From Sulfitobacter sp. SK011 (GTDB lineage Bacteria; Pseudomonadota; Alphaproteobacteria; Rhodobacterales; Rhodobacteraceae), in contig NZ_CP025803.1 of NCBI RefSeq assembly GCF_003352065.1, positions 186,001 through 250,000 of the forward strand: a stretch of 64,000 nucleotides of DNA, written 5' to 3'. The notes beneath the pieces were generated by a model, which was given only the letters and a program-made list of their open reading frames with translations, was not told where the DNA came from and ran no database searches. A program made the position numbers and the translations under genes. Shown piece after piece: positions 25,990-35,716 of the stretch. Numbering within the stretch: the stretch's first letter is position 1; each line of letters begins with the position of its first letter.

Positions 25990-26257
25990 ATCCTCAGGCC
26001 TAGTTTTAGCCTTTTGATGAAACTCAGCTCTTCAACAACCTTGCTAATACTGATTTTGCTATGTCCCGTTCGATCCGTTAACTATAGCTTTTGAGTTGGT
26101 GCTTGAAAAACTCAGTTTAGTTGCTTGCGAAGGCATGTTCTAAGCTTCCGATGCTGTAAAACCGCTCTCTTCACCTAATGCGATGGCCATCCAGTAAAAT
26201 GAAAGATATCGTAAATTCTTAAGTAAGTTGCTGTGCTACGGATGGAGATTGTGCCGT

Positions 26258-27277
26258 ATGACCAAGGCCAAAAATATCAACGTAAAAACTAATCCATCTG
26301 CTGCCAGCGCAACTGGACAAGAGCTCGTTTCCATGTTCGTGATGGCCTACAATCAAGTCAATTTTATAGCGGCTACAGTCAGATCTGCATTTGCCCAGAC
26401 ATATGATAATCTCGAAATTATTTTGTCAGATGATTGTTCCTCCGATGGCACCTATGAAATCATGGAGCGGCTTGCTGCAGAGTACCAAGGCCCACATCAA
26501 GTGCGCTTGAACCGAAACCATGAAAACCTTGGTTTCGTAGGGCATCTTAATAGCATATTTGATCTCTGCGAAGGGGTGCTGATCGTTTATGCTCCGGGGG
26601 ATGACATTTCACACGCGGAACGTGCTGCAGAACTTTATCAAGCTTTCCGAGAAGACCGCCCCTTACTGGTGCATTCCGATGTGAACAACATGGACGAGAA
26701 AGGAAATCTTACGGGTGTGGCTACATCGCGCCAAAGCGTTCTGGCAGGCATGGACTTAAAGGATGCCGCAAATTCTCTGGTACTAGGTGTCGGTGCTAGC
26801 TGCGCATGGAACCCAGAAATACAAGATAGGTTCGGGCCTGTAGAAGGCAAAGAAACTTTTGACGACTTGATTTTCTTTTTTCGAGCAATGTTGCTTGATC
26901 GCATGGCGCATGTTCCCAAGGCACTGGTAGATTACAGGCTTGGAGCCGGGCTTTCTAGGCCGAAGGCTACCAGTTTCCAAGGGAGGGTTGCTCAGGAACG
27001 CAAGAATTGCCAGAGGGCAGTTGATACCTACAGGCAGAGATTGAAGGACTGCCGAAATGCCCGCCCGGAGTGTAGTGATGTGCTTCAAGTTTTGCGTGAG
27101 CGGCTAGCAGTAAAAGAATATATGCTAGGCCTATTTGAAAGCTCTTTTCTCACTGCATATCAAGCGGCGTTTTCAATGCGAAAACTCAAGGCGTTGCTTT
27201 CACTTCTCAACCGCATCAGAAGGGCTACGCCGAGCCGCCAGAAAAAGCGTTTACGGCAAGCCAACAAAATCGTTTAA
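26258..27277 (+). CDS. Family 2 glycosyltransferase (island cargo)
   Basis: A 339-residue protein with a GT-A domain: VSMFVMAYNQVNFIAATVRS, EIILSDDCSSDGTYEI, and YAPGDDISHAERA as the DxD-like site. The C-terminal 100 residues are basic and helical. I start at ATG 26258 with GGAG ten bases upstream; a TTG at 26228 is the alternative. It is the only plus-strand gene in the left glycan block and lies convergent to the acyltransferase. Base composition is clearly more AT-rich than the core genes. Acceptor and donor are unknown. Confidence 0.85.
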   Translation: MTKAKNINVKTNPSAASATGQELVSMFVMAYNQVNFIAATVRSAFAQTYDNLEIILSDDCSSDGTYEIMERLAAEYQGPHQVRLNRNHENLGFVGHLNSIFDLCEGVLIVYAPGDDISHAERAAELYQAFREDRPLLVHSDVNNMDEKGNLTGVATSRQSVLAGMDLKDAANSLVLGVGASCAWNPEIQDRFGPVEGKETFDDLIFFFRAMLLDRMAHVPKALVDYRLGAGLSRPKATSFQGRVAQERKNCQRAVDTYRQRLKDCRNARPECSDVLQVLRERLAVKEYMLGLFESSFLTAYQAAFSMRKLKALLSLLNRIRRATPSRQKKRLRQANKIV

Positions 27278-27306
27278 TCTTGTCTTGACCGCTTATAACA
27301 ACCATA

Positions 27307-29250
27307 TTATTTACGGCTCCGCCCACTAGATTTTAAGTTAACTTGATCCAATAACTCCCGCGCCATTTGGACTGAATACGCCTTTGTTAAGTGGTTGCGG
27401 TCGTAGATCACCATTTTTCCGTCGTCATCAACTGACGGGCAAGTCTTTGCATTACAGAAAAAATCAATCGTTGTTAGAAATCCGTCTGTGACCTCGGCCA
27501 AAAACTTCTGTTTCTCAACCATCGCCAAATGTCGTTCCCGGGGGGTTTCTTGTGGCTTGAAACCATCACGGTTTGAATTCTGGATATAATTAATTGCTAC
27601 CGGTTCTGGAAACGTCAATCCTTGTTCTACAAGATATACCATTGCAGCAGTTGTCGAATGAATTTCGGAAACCGCACGGAAGATTTGTTGTCTGGCCGCA
27701 GTAATCGAGGTCGGCTGACCGTTAACTTTGACGTTTTCGGCAGTTACTGCTCCTTCGAAATTTCCTATAATTATTACATTCCGAACGTTTGGAAGTTGTA
27801 ATATTCGGTTCAGAATTTCTGCGTGAGTTTTTTCGGAACATTGAGCAACTGCGGTATTTTTCAGACCTATAATCGGCGGGCAACCATTCGCTGTATACAA
27901 TGTACCTTGCAGCCCATGCTCTTTTGAAACTTCATTGATGCCATAGAGGAGTGCACCGGAAAGGCTATCTCCCCACACAACGAGTGACTTTTCTGCCGAA
28001 ACATCCCCGAAGTCGCAGTAGTTAAAACCAAAACTTTGAGCATTTCCACTGCAGGGCATGTGCGTATCGCGACCTTCGCTGTATGCAATCACGTCCGCAG
28101 GAGCGAATTTCAGTGCGCGTGCGTACGACGGGATTTTAGTCAGGTCACGGTCAATTGCAGCGTCAATCCATAGTCCCGCCACAACCATAAAAACTACCAA
28201 AGCACCCATAGACAGATATAATTGCCGTAGGTTTGCCCAATATCTAAACGGTCTTTCGAAAACCCACAGGCTGGCGACAGCCAACCCAAATGAAAGAAAA
28301 ATCAGCCAAACCGCATGATCGTCGAAAGATTGGTTTCCAAACCTGTGACGAACTAAAGCAAAGACCGGTTGGTGCCATAGGTATAGGCTATAGGAAATCA
28401 GTCCTACAGATACCAGCAATCGCATAGATAGCACTTTGCCAATCATACTTTTGTCATTTGCAAAGACAATAACAAGCATAGAACCAAGCACCGGAGGAAC
28501 CGCGCTCGCGCCGGGAAATGGCGTCTGATCGTCATATGTGAATACAGGTAATATAATGAGAAAAAGACCGATTGCGGCAAAAAAACCGCCTAATCGAGGC
28601 ATGACAAAATGTGGCCTAGCGCGAAAATAAAGCCCGGCGAATGCACCCGCAATTAGTTCCCAAGCCCTCGCGGGAAGGAGGAAAAAAGCCGTAGGTTGAT
28701 CATTCCGAACGCCCCACTGAGCTAACCAAAAGCTGATCAGGAAAAGACTGACTAACGTCCACAATACCATCGGTCGACCGAAGCGCCACAATGAGATGAG
28801 AACAAGCGGAAAGATGATGTAGAATTGCTCCTCAACTGCAAGACTCCAAGTGTGCAGCATTGGTTTGAGGTCTGCAGCCATATCGAAATAGTCTGTTTGA
28901 TCCCAGAAGAAAAAATTTGATACAAACAGGATAGTGGCAAGCAAGCTCTCTAAGAACTCGCTCAGGTCATTGGGCATCATCCACATCCAAGCGAATGGAA
29001 TGGTGACAAGCATGACAAGAAATAGTGCGGGTAAAATGCGCCGCGCCCGGCGTTCATAAAACCGAGCAATACTGAATCGGCTTTTATCCAAATCGTTGGC
29101 GATCAAGGTGGTAATCAGAAAGCCACTGATGACGAAAAAAACGTCAACGCCGATGAAACCACCACTGAAGACCTCATAGCCAGCGTGATAAAGCACAACA
29201 GGAAGGACTGCCAAGGCACGTAGTCCGTCTATTTCCGGACGGTACTTCAT
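27307..29250 (-). CDS. Acyltransferase 3 / SGNH fusion (O-acetylase)
   Basis: A 647-residue OafA-like protein. Residues 1-360 form the acyltransferase-3 membrane domain of about ten helices, opening with YRPEIDGLRALAVLPVVLYH and GFIGVDVFFVISGFLI; residues 400-640 form a periplasmic SGNH esterase-like domain with VVWGDSLSGAL (Gly-Asp-Ser) and YDRNHLTKAYS (Asp-x-x-His). Such proteins O-acetylate O-antigen or other surface glycans. The sequence is AT-rich compared with core genes. Confidence 0.92.
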   Translation of the reverse strand: MKYRPEIDGLRALAVLPVVLYHAGYEVFSGGFIGVDVFFVISGFLITTLIANDLDKSRFSIARFYERRARRILPALFLVMLVTIPFAWMWMMPNDLSEFLESLLATILFVSNFFFWDQTDYFDMAADLKPMLHTWSLAVEEQFYIIFPLVLISLWRFGRPMVLWTLVSLFLISFWLAQWGVRNDQPTAFFLLPARAWELIAGAFAGLYFRARPHFVMPRLGGFFAAIGLFLIILPVFTYDDQTPFPGASAVPPVLGSMLVIVFANDKSMIGKVLSMRLLVSVGLISYSLYLWHQPVFALVRHRFGNQSFDDHAVWLIFLSFGLAVASLWVFERPFRYWANLRQLYLSMGALVVFMVVAGLWIDAAIDRDLTKIPSYARALKFAPADVIAYSEGRDTHMPCSGNAQSFGFNYCDFGDVSAEKSLVVWGDSLSGALLYGINEVSKEHGLQGTLYTANGCPPIIGLKNTAVAQCSEKTHAEILNRILQLPNVRNVIIIGNFEGAVTAENVKVNGQPTSITAARQQIFRAVSEIHSTTAAMVYLVEQGLTFPEPVAINYIQNSNRDGFKPQETPRERHLAMVEKQKFLAEVTDGFLTTIDFFCNAKTCPSVDDDGKMVIYDRNHLTKAYSVQMARELLDQVNLKSSGRSRK

Positions 29251-29609
29251 GAAAGTTGTTTCATTTTGCGTTCCGAAATCCGTGTGTCATCATTTTTTCG
29301 AAATGACGTTCCGGATTTGCGGCGTCAATACCGTTGGGTATACAGAATTTCTGGCAAAGGGCCAGAAGTGTCGTTCGCGAAATTTAGCTCGAACTGTAGC
29401 TTCGGTTCAATAATGGCGCTCTGAATCCGCTGGACCACTTCATTTTTCCGCACAGAAAACTTTAGCAAAAGTGCGGAAAATCCAGCTCTGAATGGGGACA
29501 CTTTGGGTAGCACAGCACAAACCCGCAAACTCTCGTTATGAATGAGGGAGCCTAGGGGGTAGGTTAAATCAAAAGTTGCCCATTTTTTCCATTGAAAATG
29601 GTTTGCGCA
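29251..29609. other. Intergenic region without a supported gene
   Basis: A 359-base gap. A 67-codon minus-strand frame at 29,325-29,528 has no start-site support and no family I recognise; it may be a decayed sequence. No RNA gene or clear terminator is visible. Confidence 0.45.
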
Positions 29610-30317
29610 TCAACAATCGACAAGATCCCATTCCCTTAGCAATGTGCTGGCGATGTGATCGACGGAATTGAACATCATAACATCCAGAATGGAGAGAGAA
29701 GATACAAAGTCAGCGCCAATTTGCGGATAGGCCGAGAGACTTGGTTGGAGAAATTCTAACTTGAGTCCATGTGTCTGGAAATCTGCTGGCGCGTAAAGGT
29801 CTCTACCGCCGGGTAGATTGATATAGCCGGTTGCGCCTACCCGTTCGCAGATGTCGATGACCCGTTGCACACCATGCAAATCAGGAAGACTATCTTCAAT
29901 CTGTGATGAAATCCGAACAGGTGTTGCGATGCCCATATGATCACAGCATTTAGAAATAGAATGGTGGACGAAATCAAAAAGGGTCTCTGCTTGAAAATGC
30001 AAAATTGTGTCTATCAAAGGCATAGTTTTCCCAAACTCAGGGGCCTTCCTATAAGCCCCTTCAATTTGGCTGCACAGTTTATGGGGATCAAACGTATCAG
30101 ACAAATGTCTTTCTGAGACGTTCAAGTAGTCGGATTCTTTTTTTAGTGGAACAGTGAACATCACCGCTTCACCATTACGCAACATGCGGTTGCGATTTAT
30201 CCACCCCTTTTTCGTATACTGGACCGTGTCGTAAACAACGAAGATATCAGCGGCCTCAATCAGCTGGAAATAACCTAAGTATGGCAGGAAGTAGGGTTGC
30301 ATGATTGCGGTTTTCAT
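29610..30317 (-). CDS. WbqC-like family protein
   Basis: A 235-residue member of the WbqC family, found in many O-antigen and glycolipid clusters. The N-terminal MKTAIMQPYFLPYLGYFQLI and VVYDTVQYTKKGWINRNR are the family signature; INLPGGRDLY and a C-terminal SILDVMMFNS follow. The biochemical role is not established. I prefer ATG 30317, preceded by AGG at eight bases; ATG 30350 is in frame and follows the aminotransferase stop by five bases. The pairing with a DegT aminotransferase is a common association and suggests amino-sugar decoration. Confidence 0.85.
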   Translation of the reverse strand: MKTAIMQPYFLPYLGYFQLIEAADIFVVYDTVQYTKKGWINRNRMLRNGEAVMFTVPLKKESDYLNVSERHLSDTFDPHKLCSQIEGAYRKAPEFGKTMPLIDTILHFQAETLFDFVHHSISKCCDHMGIATPVRISSQIEDSLPDLHGVQRVIDICERVGATGYINLPGGRDLYAPADFQTHGLKLEFLQPSLSAYPQIGADFVSSLSILDVMMFNSVDHIASTLLREWDLVDC

Positions 30318-30355
30318 TGGTTGACCTATTGATTCTCTAGAGCTCGACATACAGC

Positions 30356-31465
30356 CTATTTTGGACGCAGCAAGTCAATGACTCGCGTAACTCCACCCTC
30401 ATCAAGGTCGGGATAGATGGGGAGGCATAGGACCTGATCTGCCAGTTTTTTTGCGACGGGCAGCAGGGTAGAATTTGCGGACGGAAGATTCTTGTACATA
30501 TCGAACTCAGTGATCAGTGGATAAAAGTAACGTCTGGGGTGCACTCCTTTGGCTTTCATCTTATGGTACAAATCATCCCGCGAGACAGCAAATTCAGGAC
30601 GAACCAGTATCGGAAAGTAGGCATAGTTTTTTCGGGCTCCGCCTAACGCCGGATCAAGGTAGTCAAGGCCATCAATCATATCGATTGCAGTTCGATATGC
30701 TAGACTGATCTCACCACGCCTTCGAATGGCATCATCAATATGCTTGAGCTGTAATAGACCAAAGGCACAGTTGATCTCGCTCATTTTGCCGTTGATGCCT
30801 GTGGCCACAACACTAGTTTCGCCCTCATGTCCGAAGTTTTTGAGCTTATCAATATGATCTTTCATTTTTGCGCTTTGGCTGATAATGGCTCCACCTTCAA
30901 ACGTATTGAACACCTTAGTTGCGTGCAGGCTGAGAGTGGACAGATCACCATGCCTTAGTATGCTGCCCTGCGTATCCCGCACGCCAAAAGAATGAGAGGC
31001 GTCATAAATGAGTTTGAGATTGTGGCGTTTCGCAATGTCCCCAAAAGCAGCGACGTCGGCCGGGTTTCCATAGCAGTGGACGGGTAGAATTGCCGTTGTA
31101 CGCTTAGTAATCGCCGCTTCAACCCTTTCAGGGTCCAAATTCAGGCTGTCAGGTGCTATATCTGCGAAGACAGGCGTTTGACGGTTCCAAAGAACAGCGT
31201 GGGAAGTAGCAACAAAAGAGAACGGCGTTGTGATCACCTCACCCTCCAATTCAAGGGCTTGCAGTGCAGTCACAAGGGCAATCGTCCCGTTGTTGAACAA
31301 GGACAAAAAAGGGACCTCCAGATAATCTGCCAGTTGCCGCTCAAGCTCTACGTGAAAGGGTCCGCAATTTGAAAGGACTCCGCTATCCCAGATCTGCTTT
31401 AGGTATGGGGTAAAATCCTCGAGCGGTGGCAGAAACGGCTTGGTGACGAAAATATCATCGCTCAT
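30356..31465 (-). CDS. DegT/DnrJ/EryC1 sugar aminotransferase
   Basis: A 369-residue PLP-dependent aminotransferase acting on nucleotide-linked keto sugars. The motifs are LSLFNNGTIALVTALQAL (cofactor phosphate binding), LIYDASHSFGV (Asp contacting PLP) and SLHATKVFNTFEGG with the lysine that forms the internal aldimine. It would make a UDP- or dTDP-amino sugar. No sugar dehydratase or matching nucleotidyltransferase is in the island, so its keto-sugar substrate must come from elsewhere. It is followed directly by wbqC. Confidence 0.92.
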   Translation of the reverse strand: MSDDIFVTKPFLPPLEDFTPYLKQIWDSGVLSNCGPFHVELERQLADYLEVPFLSLFNNGTIALVTALQALELEGEVITTPFSFVATSHAVLWNRQTPVFADIAPDSLNLDPERVEAAITKRTTAILPVHCYGNPADVAAFGDIAKRHNLKLIYDASHSFGVRDTQGSILRHGDLSTLSLHATKVFNTFEGGAIISQSAKMKDHIDKLKNFGHEGETSVVATGINGKMSEINCAFGLLQLKHIDDAIRRRGEISLAYRTAIDMIDGLDYLDPALGGARKNYAYFPILVRPEFAVSRDDLYHKMKAKGVHPRRYFYPLITEFDMYKNLPSANSTLLPVAKKLADQVLCLPIYPDLDEGGVTRVIDLLRPK

Positions 31466-31488
31466 GTCAAAATCCTACTTTCCAAAGT

Positions 31489-31530
31489 TTACCAAGTACC
31501 GGCCTCATATTACCAAGTACTGGCTCCATA
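31489..31530. repeat. Tandem 21-base repeat upstream of the aminotransferase
   Basis: Two adjacent 21-base units (31489-31509 and 31510-31530), both opening with TTACCAAGTAC, differ at three positions. They lie 24 bases upstream of the aminotransferase start, in the promoter region of the minus-strand DegT-WbqC pair, and could be a regulator binding site. Confidence 0.5.
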
Positions 31531-31671
31531 ATGTAGATTGCTCTCTGGATAGTGTACATGGACTTTGTACGTGCCTACTAAGTCAATTTTGTATTGGTCA
31601 GCCATTGGCTTGATTAAGCGATGCACATGTTCGATCCAATCTGCGCTAAATTCTGTTGCAGATATTACTTT

Positions 31672-32601
31672 TCATCGGTTTTTCAGATAGCGCTTGATCG
31701 CGCGCCTCCAGTTTTTCATCACGGTCTTGAAAGGCATATCAGTCAATTTTGCCTCCGCGAGCGGCAGAACACCGAGTTCATTGTAGAATCGAAGCATTGA
31801 TTTGATCGACGCTCGAAATGCTGCTCTATCAGAGTTCTCATCGTGGAACGCTGCCATGTGAAAATGTGTAATCGCTGTCAAAAGCAATTTGCGCTCGCGG
31901 CTCTGCATTGAAAGTAGACCGTTTGCGTGAATTCGATAATTTGCTGGTGGCATATCCGGCAGAAAACGACCCCCACCATGATATCCCAGTATTCCCCAAA
32001 CCGTTAGATCTCCGATGGTAGAGGTGCTCACAAATAGAGACGGCGAGCCGTCACGAAAAACGTTTCTGAAGCAAGCTGTAAGCGTGTTGATCGAAGGGGC
32101 ATTTTTTAGATCGGATGGTGTTAAGTCATGTTCAGCACCCGCTCTGTATTGCGAAATCACCCCAGTTTCAGTAATTGCCCGAACGCGGCCATACGTCAAT
32201 GCGATGTCTGGCTCTGCTTCAAGGATGGCCACCTGACGTGCAAGTTTCTCTGGGTCACTCCAGAAATCGTCACCGTCACAAAATGCGATGTAGTCACCGC
32301 GAGCAGCTGGCATAACATATGCGTAATAAGGATTCACGCCTTTCGAAAATTGGTTTTCTGTTTGTAGAATTAGGCGAAAAATAGTTGGATAAAGTTTTGC
32401 ATATTTTCGCAAAATGCTTGCTGTGTCATCTGTCGATGCGTCGTCATGGATTACAATTTCAACGCGAAAATCACATATCTGATCTAAGAAGCCTTCGAGG
32501 CATTCCTCAATGAACAATGAATGATTGAATGTAATCGAACAAATGGAAAGGGTTACTGCTTCACTATCTGTAAACTCTTTGTCGCGCAGGGCGAGTGTCA
32601 T
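31672..32601 (-). CDS. Family 2 glycosyltransferase (island cargo)
   Basis: A 309-residue glycosyltransferase with VTLSICSITFNHSLFIEECL, VEIVIHDDASTDDTASIL and YIAFCDGDDFWSDPEKLARQ; the last holds the DGDD metal site and the DxW pattern frequent in cell-wall sugar transferases. ATG 32601 has AAGGG six bases upstream, so I prefer it over an in-frame TTG at 32631. It follows the FkbM gene by 22 bases on the same strand. Sugar specificity is unknown. Confidence 0.87.
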   Translation of the reverse strand: MTLALRDKEFTDSEAVTLSICSITFNHSLFIEECLEGFLDQICDFRVEIVIHDDASTDDTASILRKYAKLYPTIFRLILQTENQFSKGVNPYYAYVMPAARGDYIAFCDGDDFWSDPEKLARQVAILEAEPDIALTYGRVRAITETGVISQYRAGAEHDLTPSDLKNAPSINTLTACFRNVFRDGSPSLFVSTSTIGDLTVWGILGYHGGGRFLPDMPPANYRIHANGLLSMQSRERKLLLTAITHFHMAAFHDENSDRAAFRASIKSMLRFYNELGVLPLAEAKLTDMPFKTVMKNWRRAIKRYLKNR

Positions 32602-32623
32602 CAGCGGCCCTTTTTCTGAAAGA

Positions 32624-33337
32624 TCAATCAAGAAGAGATGAGGCCACGTCTAGCCGTGAGCCTTTTCGAACGAATACCGCTTCGATCAGCCAGAGGACAC
32701 CTCTTCCAGGCGTTCTGTTCAAGTCAGTAACGTCAAAAAGCCGGAAGCCCAGTTCGTCCATCTTCTGAAAGACTGAGATCGCGGTATTGGGATATTCTGT
32801 GCACGCAACCGTTGCCTCTATCAGAACGACTTGAGCATGGGAGAGTGTTTCAGGCGCGCCGTCAACGACCTTCAGATCCAGACCCTCTGCATCAATTTTT
32901 ACGACATCAGGCATCCCGAATTCGGAGGCGGCCATAGCAGTATCGAGCTTACATATCTTGACCTCACCTTGCGTTAAACCCTGTGCTTTCGCTTCAGGTG
33001 CGGAGTAGATAAAGCTGGAACTGTCGTCGCGTTCGTGGAATGTGAAAGGTGCCGTACCGTCGAAATCCCCGACCCCATCGTAGTAGATCTCAACATGCTC
33101 ATTTTGAGCAAGATCGGTGTGTTTTTCTGCAAGTTTTTTCTGTGGCTCAAACATACTAAACTTGGCGGATGGAAATGCGACCATTGCCGCACGTGTCCAA
33201 TTGCCGTGATTACCACCCACATCAACAATGTGAACAGGTGAAAAACCCAAGGATTTGAGTGTGCTAAACAAATGTACAGTCGGCGACGCCCCAGATATCA
33301 AACTCTTGGGTTTCCGGCGTTTAAAGAGAAAAGCCAT
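32624..33337 (-). CDS. FkbM-family methyltransferase
   Basis: A 237-residue SAM-dependent methyltransferase. The SAM-binding loop is VHIVDVGGNHGNWTRA; MFEPQKKLAEKH carries the acidic residue after strand beta-2, and VVKIDAEGLDLKVVDGA is the FkbM hallmark near residue 155. These enzymes O-methylate sugars or polyketides; the neighbouring glycosyltransferase suggests a glycan. ATG 33337 (MAFLFKRRK) is chosen over the longer frame from 33409. Confidence 0.87.
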   Translation of the reverse strand: MAFLFKRRKPKSLISGASPTVHLFSTLKSLGFSPVHIVDVGGNHGNWTRAAMVAFPSAKFSMFEPQKKLAEKHTDLAQNEHVEIYYDGVGDFDGTAPFTFHERDDSSSFIYSAPEAKAQGLTQGEVKICKLDTAMAASEFGMPDVVKIDAEGLDLKVVDGAPETLSHAQVVLIEATVACTEYPNTAISVFQKMDELGFRLFDVTDLNRTPGRGVLWLIEAVFVRKGSRLDVASSLLD

Positions 33338-33788
33338 ATATTTCGTTCTATTTTTGGTTGTGCCGTTGCCAGCATGTGGGCCGGGCTTTGTAAGTGAACA
33401 AGCCCGCAACTAGTGTCGTGGTTGCGTTGTGAAGTCAAGGGTTGGAAACTTCCTTCGCCAACGCTGGAATATGCAAAAAACTGACCATTCAATCTTTGCA
33501 AAACGATCTTATTAAGAATTTCATCTGATCTCCGGCGCAAAATATCCGCTCAAAAGCGTTTTAGTTTGACGCTTCGATTAGCTTACCCCTTGGCCAACGT
33601 ATCGGAGATTAATTAGCTAGAAAATGCTCGAAATACTAGACGGTTTGAGAAATTAATTTCAACAATAGAATTCTACGACTACGCCCATCCTGCCTCTGAT
33701 AAACGCAACAGTCCCAGTTGACGATGCGCGCGACGTTACCGCATGCAGGATGCTTGCAGAATACGAGCTGGTGGACTGAGCCGCCCGA
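33338..33788. other. Intergenic region without a supported gene
   Basis: A 451-base gap between the FkbM gene and the propeller genes. Open frames here are shadows or lack a ribosome-binding site. The composition is AT-rich. Nothing recognisable is present, though the promoter of the FkbM-glycosyltransferase pair must lie near its right-hand start (33,338-33,450). Confidence 0.45.
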
Positions 33789-34742
33789 TCAGGGATCGAG
33801 CACGGCGATGCCGAACCCCTCGCGCCCAAAGGCATTGCCGTTATACAGCAAATATACCGTATCCATGAGGCGAAACATATGAGGATAGCACAGCATCTCA
33901 CTGTCCCAGGCACCGGGCGCTGAGGACTCAATTGCGGCCATATCATCGCGCTCCCAAGTCTCCAGATCATCAGACCAGGCAGCGCCGATACGGTACCCCC
34001 GCGTACTGTCCGTGCGAAACCCGTGAGCCTCCCGGTAACAGAACAGCATGAGATACCGGCCATTCACCTCAATGACTGTTGGCAGAGCCTGACATTCGTC
34101 CGGGTTGAGCCGATCCGTGATGATCTGACGGCCATCCCGCTGCCAGTTGATGCCGTCACGTGATGTGGCATGCGCGATCTTATAGACGCGGTCCGGAGGA
34201 TCCTCGGGAGTGAATTTTTCCCATTTGGTACCGAAAATATACCACATGTGATAAGTGCTTGCGAAGCGCTGAACGAAGGCATCGCCCACCAGAAAGGGTT
34301 CGTGGAGCCCGGCTGCCAGAACTGGACCAGAGCCCGTTCTCTCAAAGCTGTCGCCATCATCCTTGCTGATGGCAAGGCCAATGGCCATGTCGATGTCGAC
34401 GCTGATTTTCCTGCTCCACCCGCTGGTGTAACCGTACACTAGGTCATCAACACGAAGGATATTCATCGGAAATATTCCATGCTCATCGAAAGCACCCAGA
34501 GCCCCGTCCGAAATAATGTCCGTTTTTTTCACCCTCAGCACCCGGCTGAAGGACTCGTCAAAATCGGCATATCTGATCGTGCTGATGAATTTACCATTTT
34601 GAGATCTCTTTCTCGTAGAAAAGAATACACGGATAAAATCATCAAAAACCAGTGCCTGAGGACCTTGGGCGAACCCGATGATTTCATCACCCAAATCCCA
34701 CTCATCCGGGTTGAAGAGATGTCCCAGCTTGCGCCATTGCAT
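33789..34742 (-). CDS. Five-bladed beta-propeller protein, GH43/GH130-like (copy 2)
   Basis: A 317-residue protein of repeated blades resembling the glycosidase-type propeller fold. Blade motifs recur as QALVFDDFIRVFF, IGLAISKDDGDSFERTG, IAHATSRDGINWQRDG and IGAAWSDDLETWERDD, each placing acidic residues at the end of a strand. It has no signal peptide, so it probably acts in the cytosol. It is a diverged tandem duplicate of the next gene upstream, with which it overlaps by one base (TGATG). Catalytic activity is unproven; a role on sugar nucleotides or lipid-linked sugars is an inference. Confidence 0.68.
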   Translation of the reverse strand: MQWRKLGHLFNPDEWDLGDEIIGFAQGPQALVFDDFIRVFFSTRKRSQNGKFISTIRYADFDESFSRVLRVKKTDIISDGALGAFDEHGIFPMNILRVDDLVYGYTSGWSRKISVDIDMAIGLAISKDDGDSFERTGSGPVLAAGLHEPFLVGDAFVQRFASTYHMWYIFGTKWEKFTPEDPPDRVYKIAHATSRDGINWQRDGRQIITDRLNPDECQALPTVIEVNGRYLMLFCYREAHGFRTDSTRGYRIGAAWSDDLETWERDDMAAIESSAPGAWDSEMLCYPHMFRLMDTVYLLYNGNAFGREGFGIAVLDP

Positions 34743-35716
34743 CAGGTCAAATCCCCCTTCAGGCGGGCAAGCCCGATACCATGGCGCCCCACCTGATTTC
34801 CGAGATAGAGCATATAAATTTGCTCATCCAACTCGAAAACGGTCGGGTACGCGACCATATCGGCATCCCAACCCGTGGTCGACACATCAATCCCTACCTT
34901 TGAATCGTCTCGCTCCCAGTGAACCATATCCTCTGATCTTGCGTAGCCAATGCGGTATGTTCTATCTTTTGCAAACCTGAAGTCCGTGGCTTCGCGATAG
35001 CAGAAGAACATGTGATATACACCGTTTCTCAGCAAGACATCACCACAGGCTTGGGCCTCATCCTCTCCCAGTTTGTCAGGAATGATGTTTTGATCAAGTC
35101 GGTCCCAGTTCAGCCCATCCTGCGAGCGGGCGAGCCGCAGTTTATAGATGATCTCCGGGCGGTCCTCCGAGATGAACCACTTCACGCCAGCCGTGTATAT
35201 AAGGTACCAAATATTATCATATTTCCGGATCTTGGGCGAGGTGACCACGAAGGGATCGTTCAGAGAGTGACCCAAAACGGGCCCTTTGCCCTCTTTTTCG
35301 AACGTCTTGCCGCCATCATTACTTCGGGAACGACCGATCGAAACATTGAAGGGCACGGATTCACATCGCGACCATCCCCCATAATAGGCATAAACCGTGC
35401 TATCCTCATCCCTGATTGTTGAAATCGGATATGTACCGAACTCATCGAACGTCCCCAGATCTCCGAGAAGCATGATCGGTTTTTCGGCCAATTCAACGAT
35501 TTCAAAAAGGTCTTTGCGATTCAAATCAGCGTAATTGCCGTAACTGACAAACTGTCCTTCGGCATCAGGTTTGGGACGGCAGCAGAAATAAACTCGGACG
35601 AAGTCATCATGAACGATCACATTGGGAGCCTGGGCGTACTCCCAGAACCATTCAGGGCGATCCTTCAGGGATTCCACATCAATGACCAGGCCCAGCTTTT
35701 CCCATTCAAACATCAA
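34742..35716 (-). CDS. Five-bladed beta-propeller protein, GH43/GH130-like (copy 1)
   Basis: A 324-residue paralogue of the preceding entry with the same blade pattern: NVIVHDDFVRVYF, VSIGRSRSNDGGKTFEKEG, LARSQDGLNWDRLD and IGYARSEDMVHWERDD. By eye about a third of positions match. It overlaps the formyltransferase gene by 11 bases upstream and the second propeller by one base downstream, so all three are translationally coupled. Propellers of this type occur beside or fused to formyltransferase-like domains in surface-glycan loci; the reaction is not established. Confidence 0.68.
   Translation of the reverse strand: MMFEWEKLGLVIDVESLKDRPEWFWEYAQAPNVIVHDDFVRVYFCCRPKPDAEGQFVSYGNYADLNRKDLFEIVELAEKPIMLLGDLGTFDEFGTYPISTIRDEDSTVYAYYGGWSRCESVPFNVSIGRSRSNDGGKTFEKEGKGPVLGHSLNDPFVVTSPKIRKYDNIWYLIYTAGVKWFISEDRPEIIYKLRLARSQDGLNWDRLDQNIIPDKLGEDEAQACGDVLLRNGVYHMFFCYREATDFRFAKDRTYRIGYARSEDMVHWERDDSKVGIDVSTTGWDADMVAYPTVFELDEQIYMLYLGNQVGRHGIGLARLKGDLT

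Noticed and set aside
29325..29528. 67-codon minus-strand frame
   Set aside because: No family, no ribosome-binding site, isolated in an AT-rich gap; at most a decayed remnant.
31489..31530. Start of a CRISPR array
   Set aside because: Only two adjacent units without spacers; no cas genes in the window.
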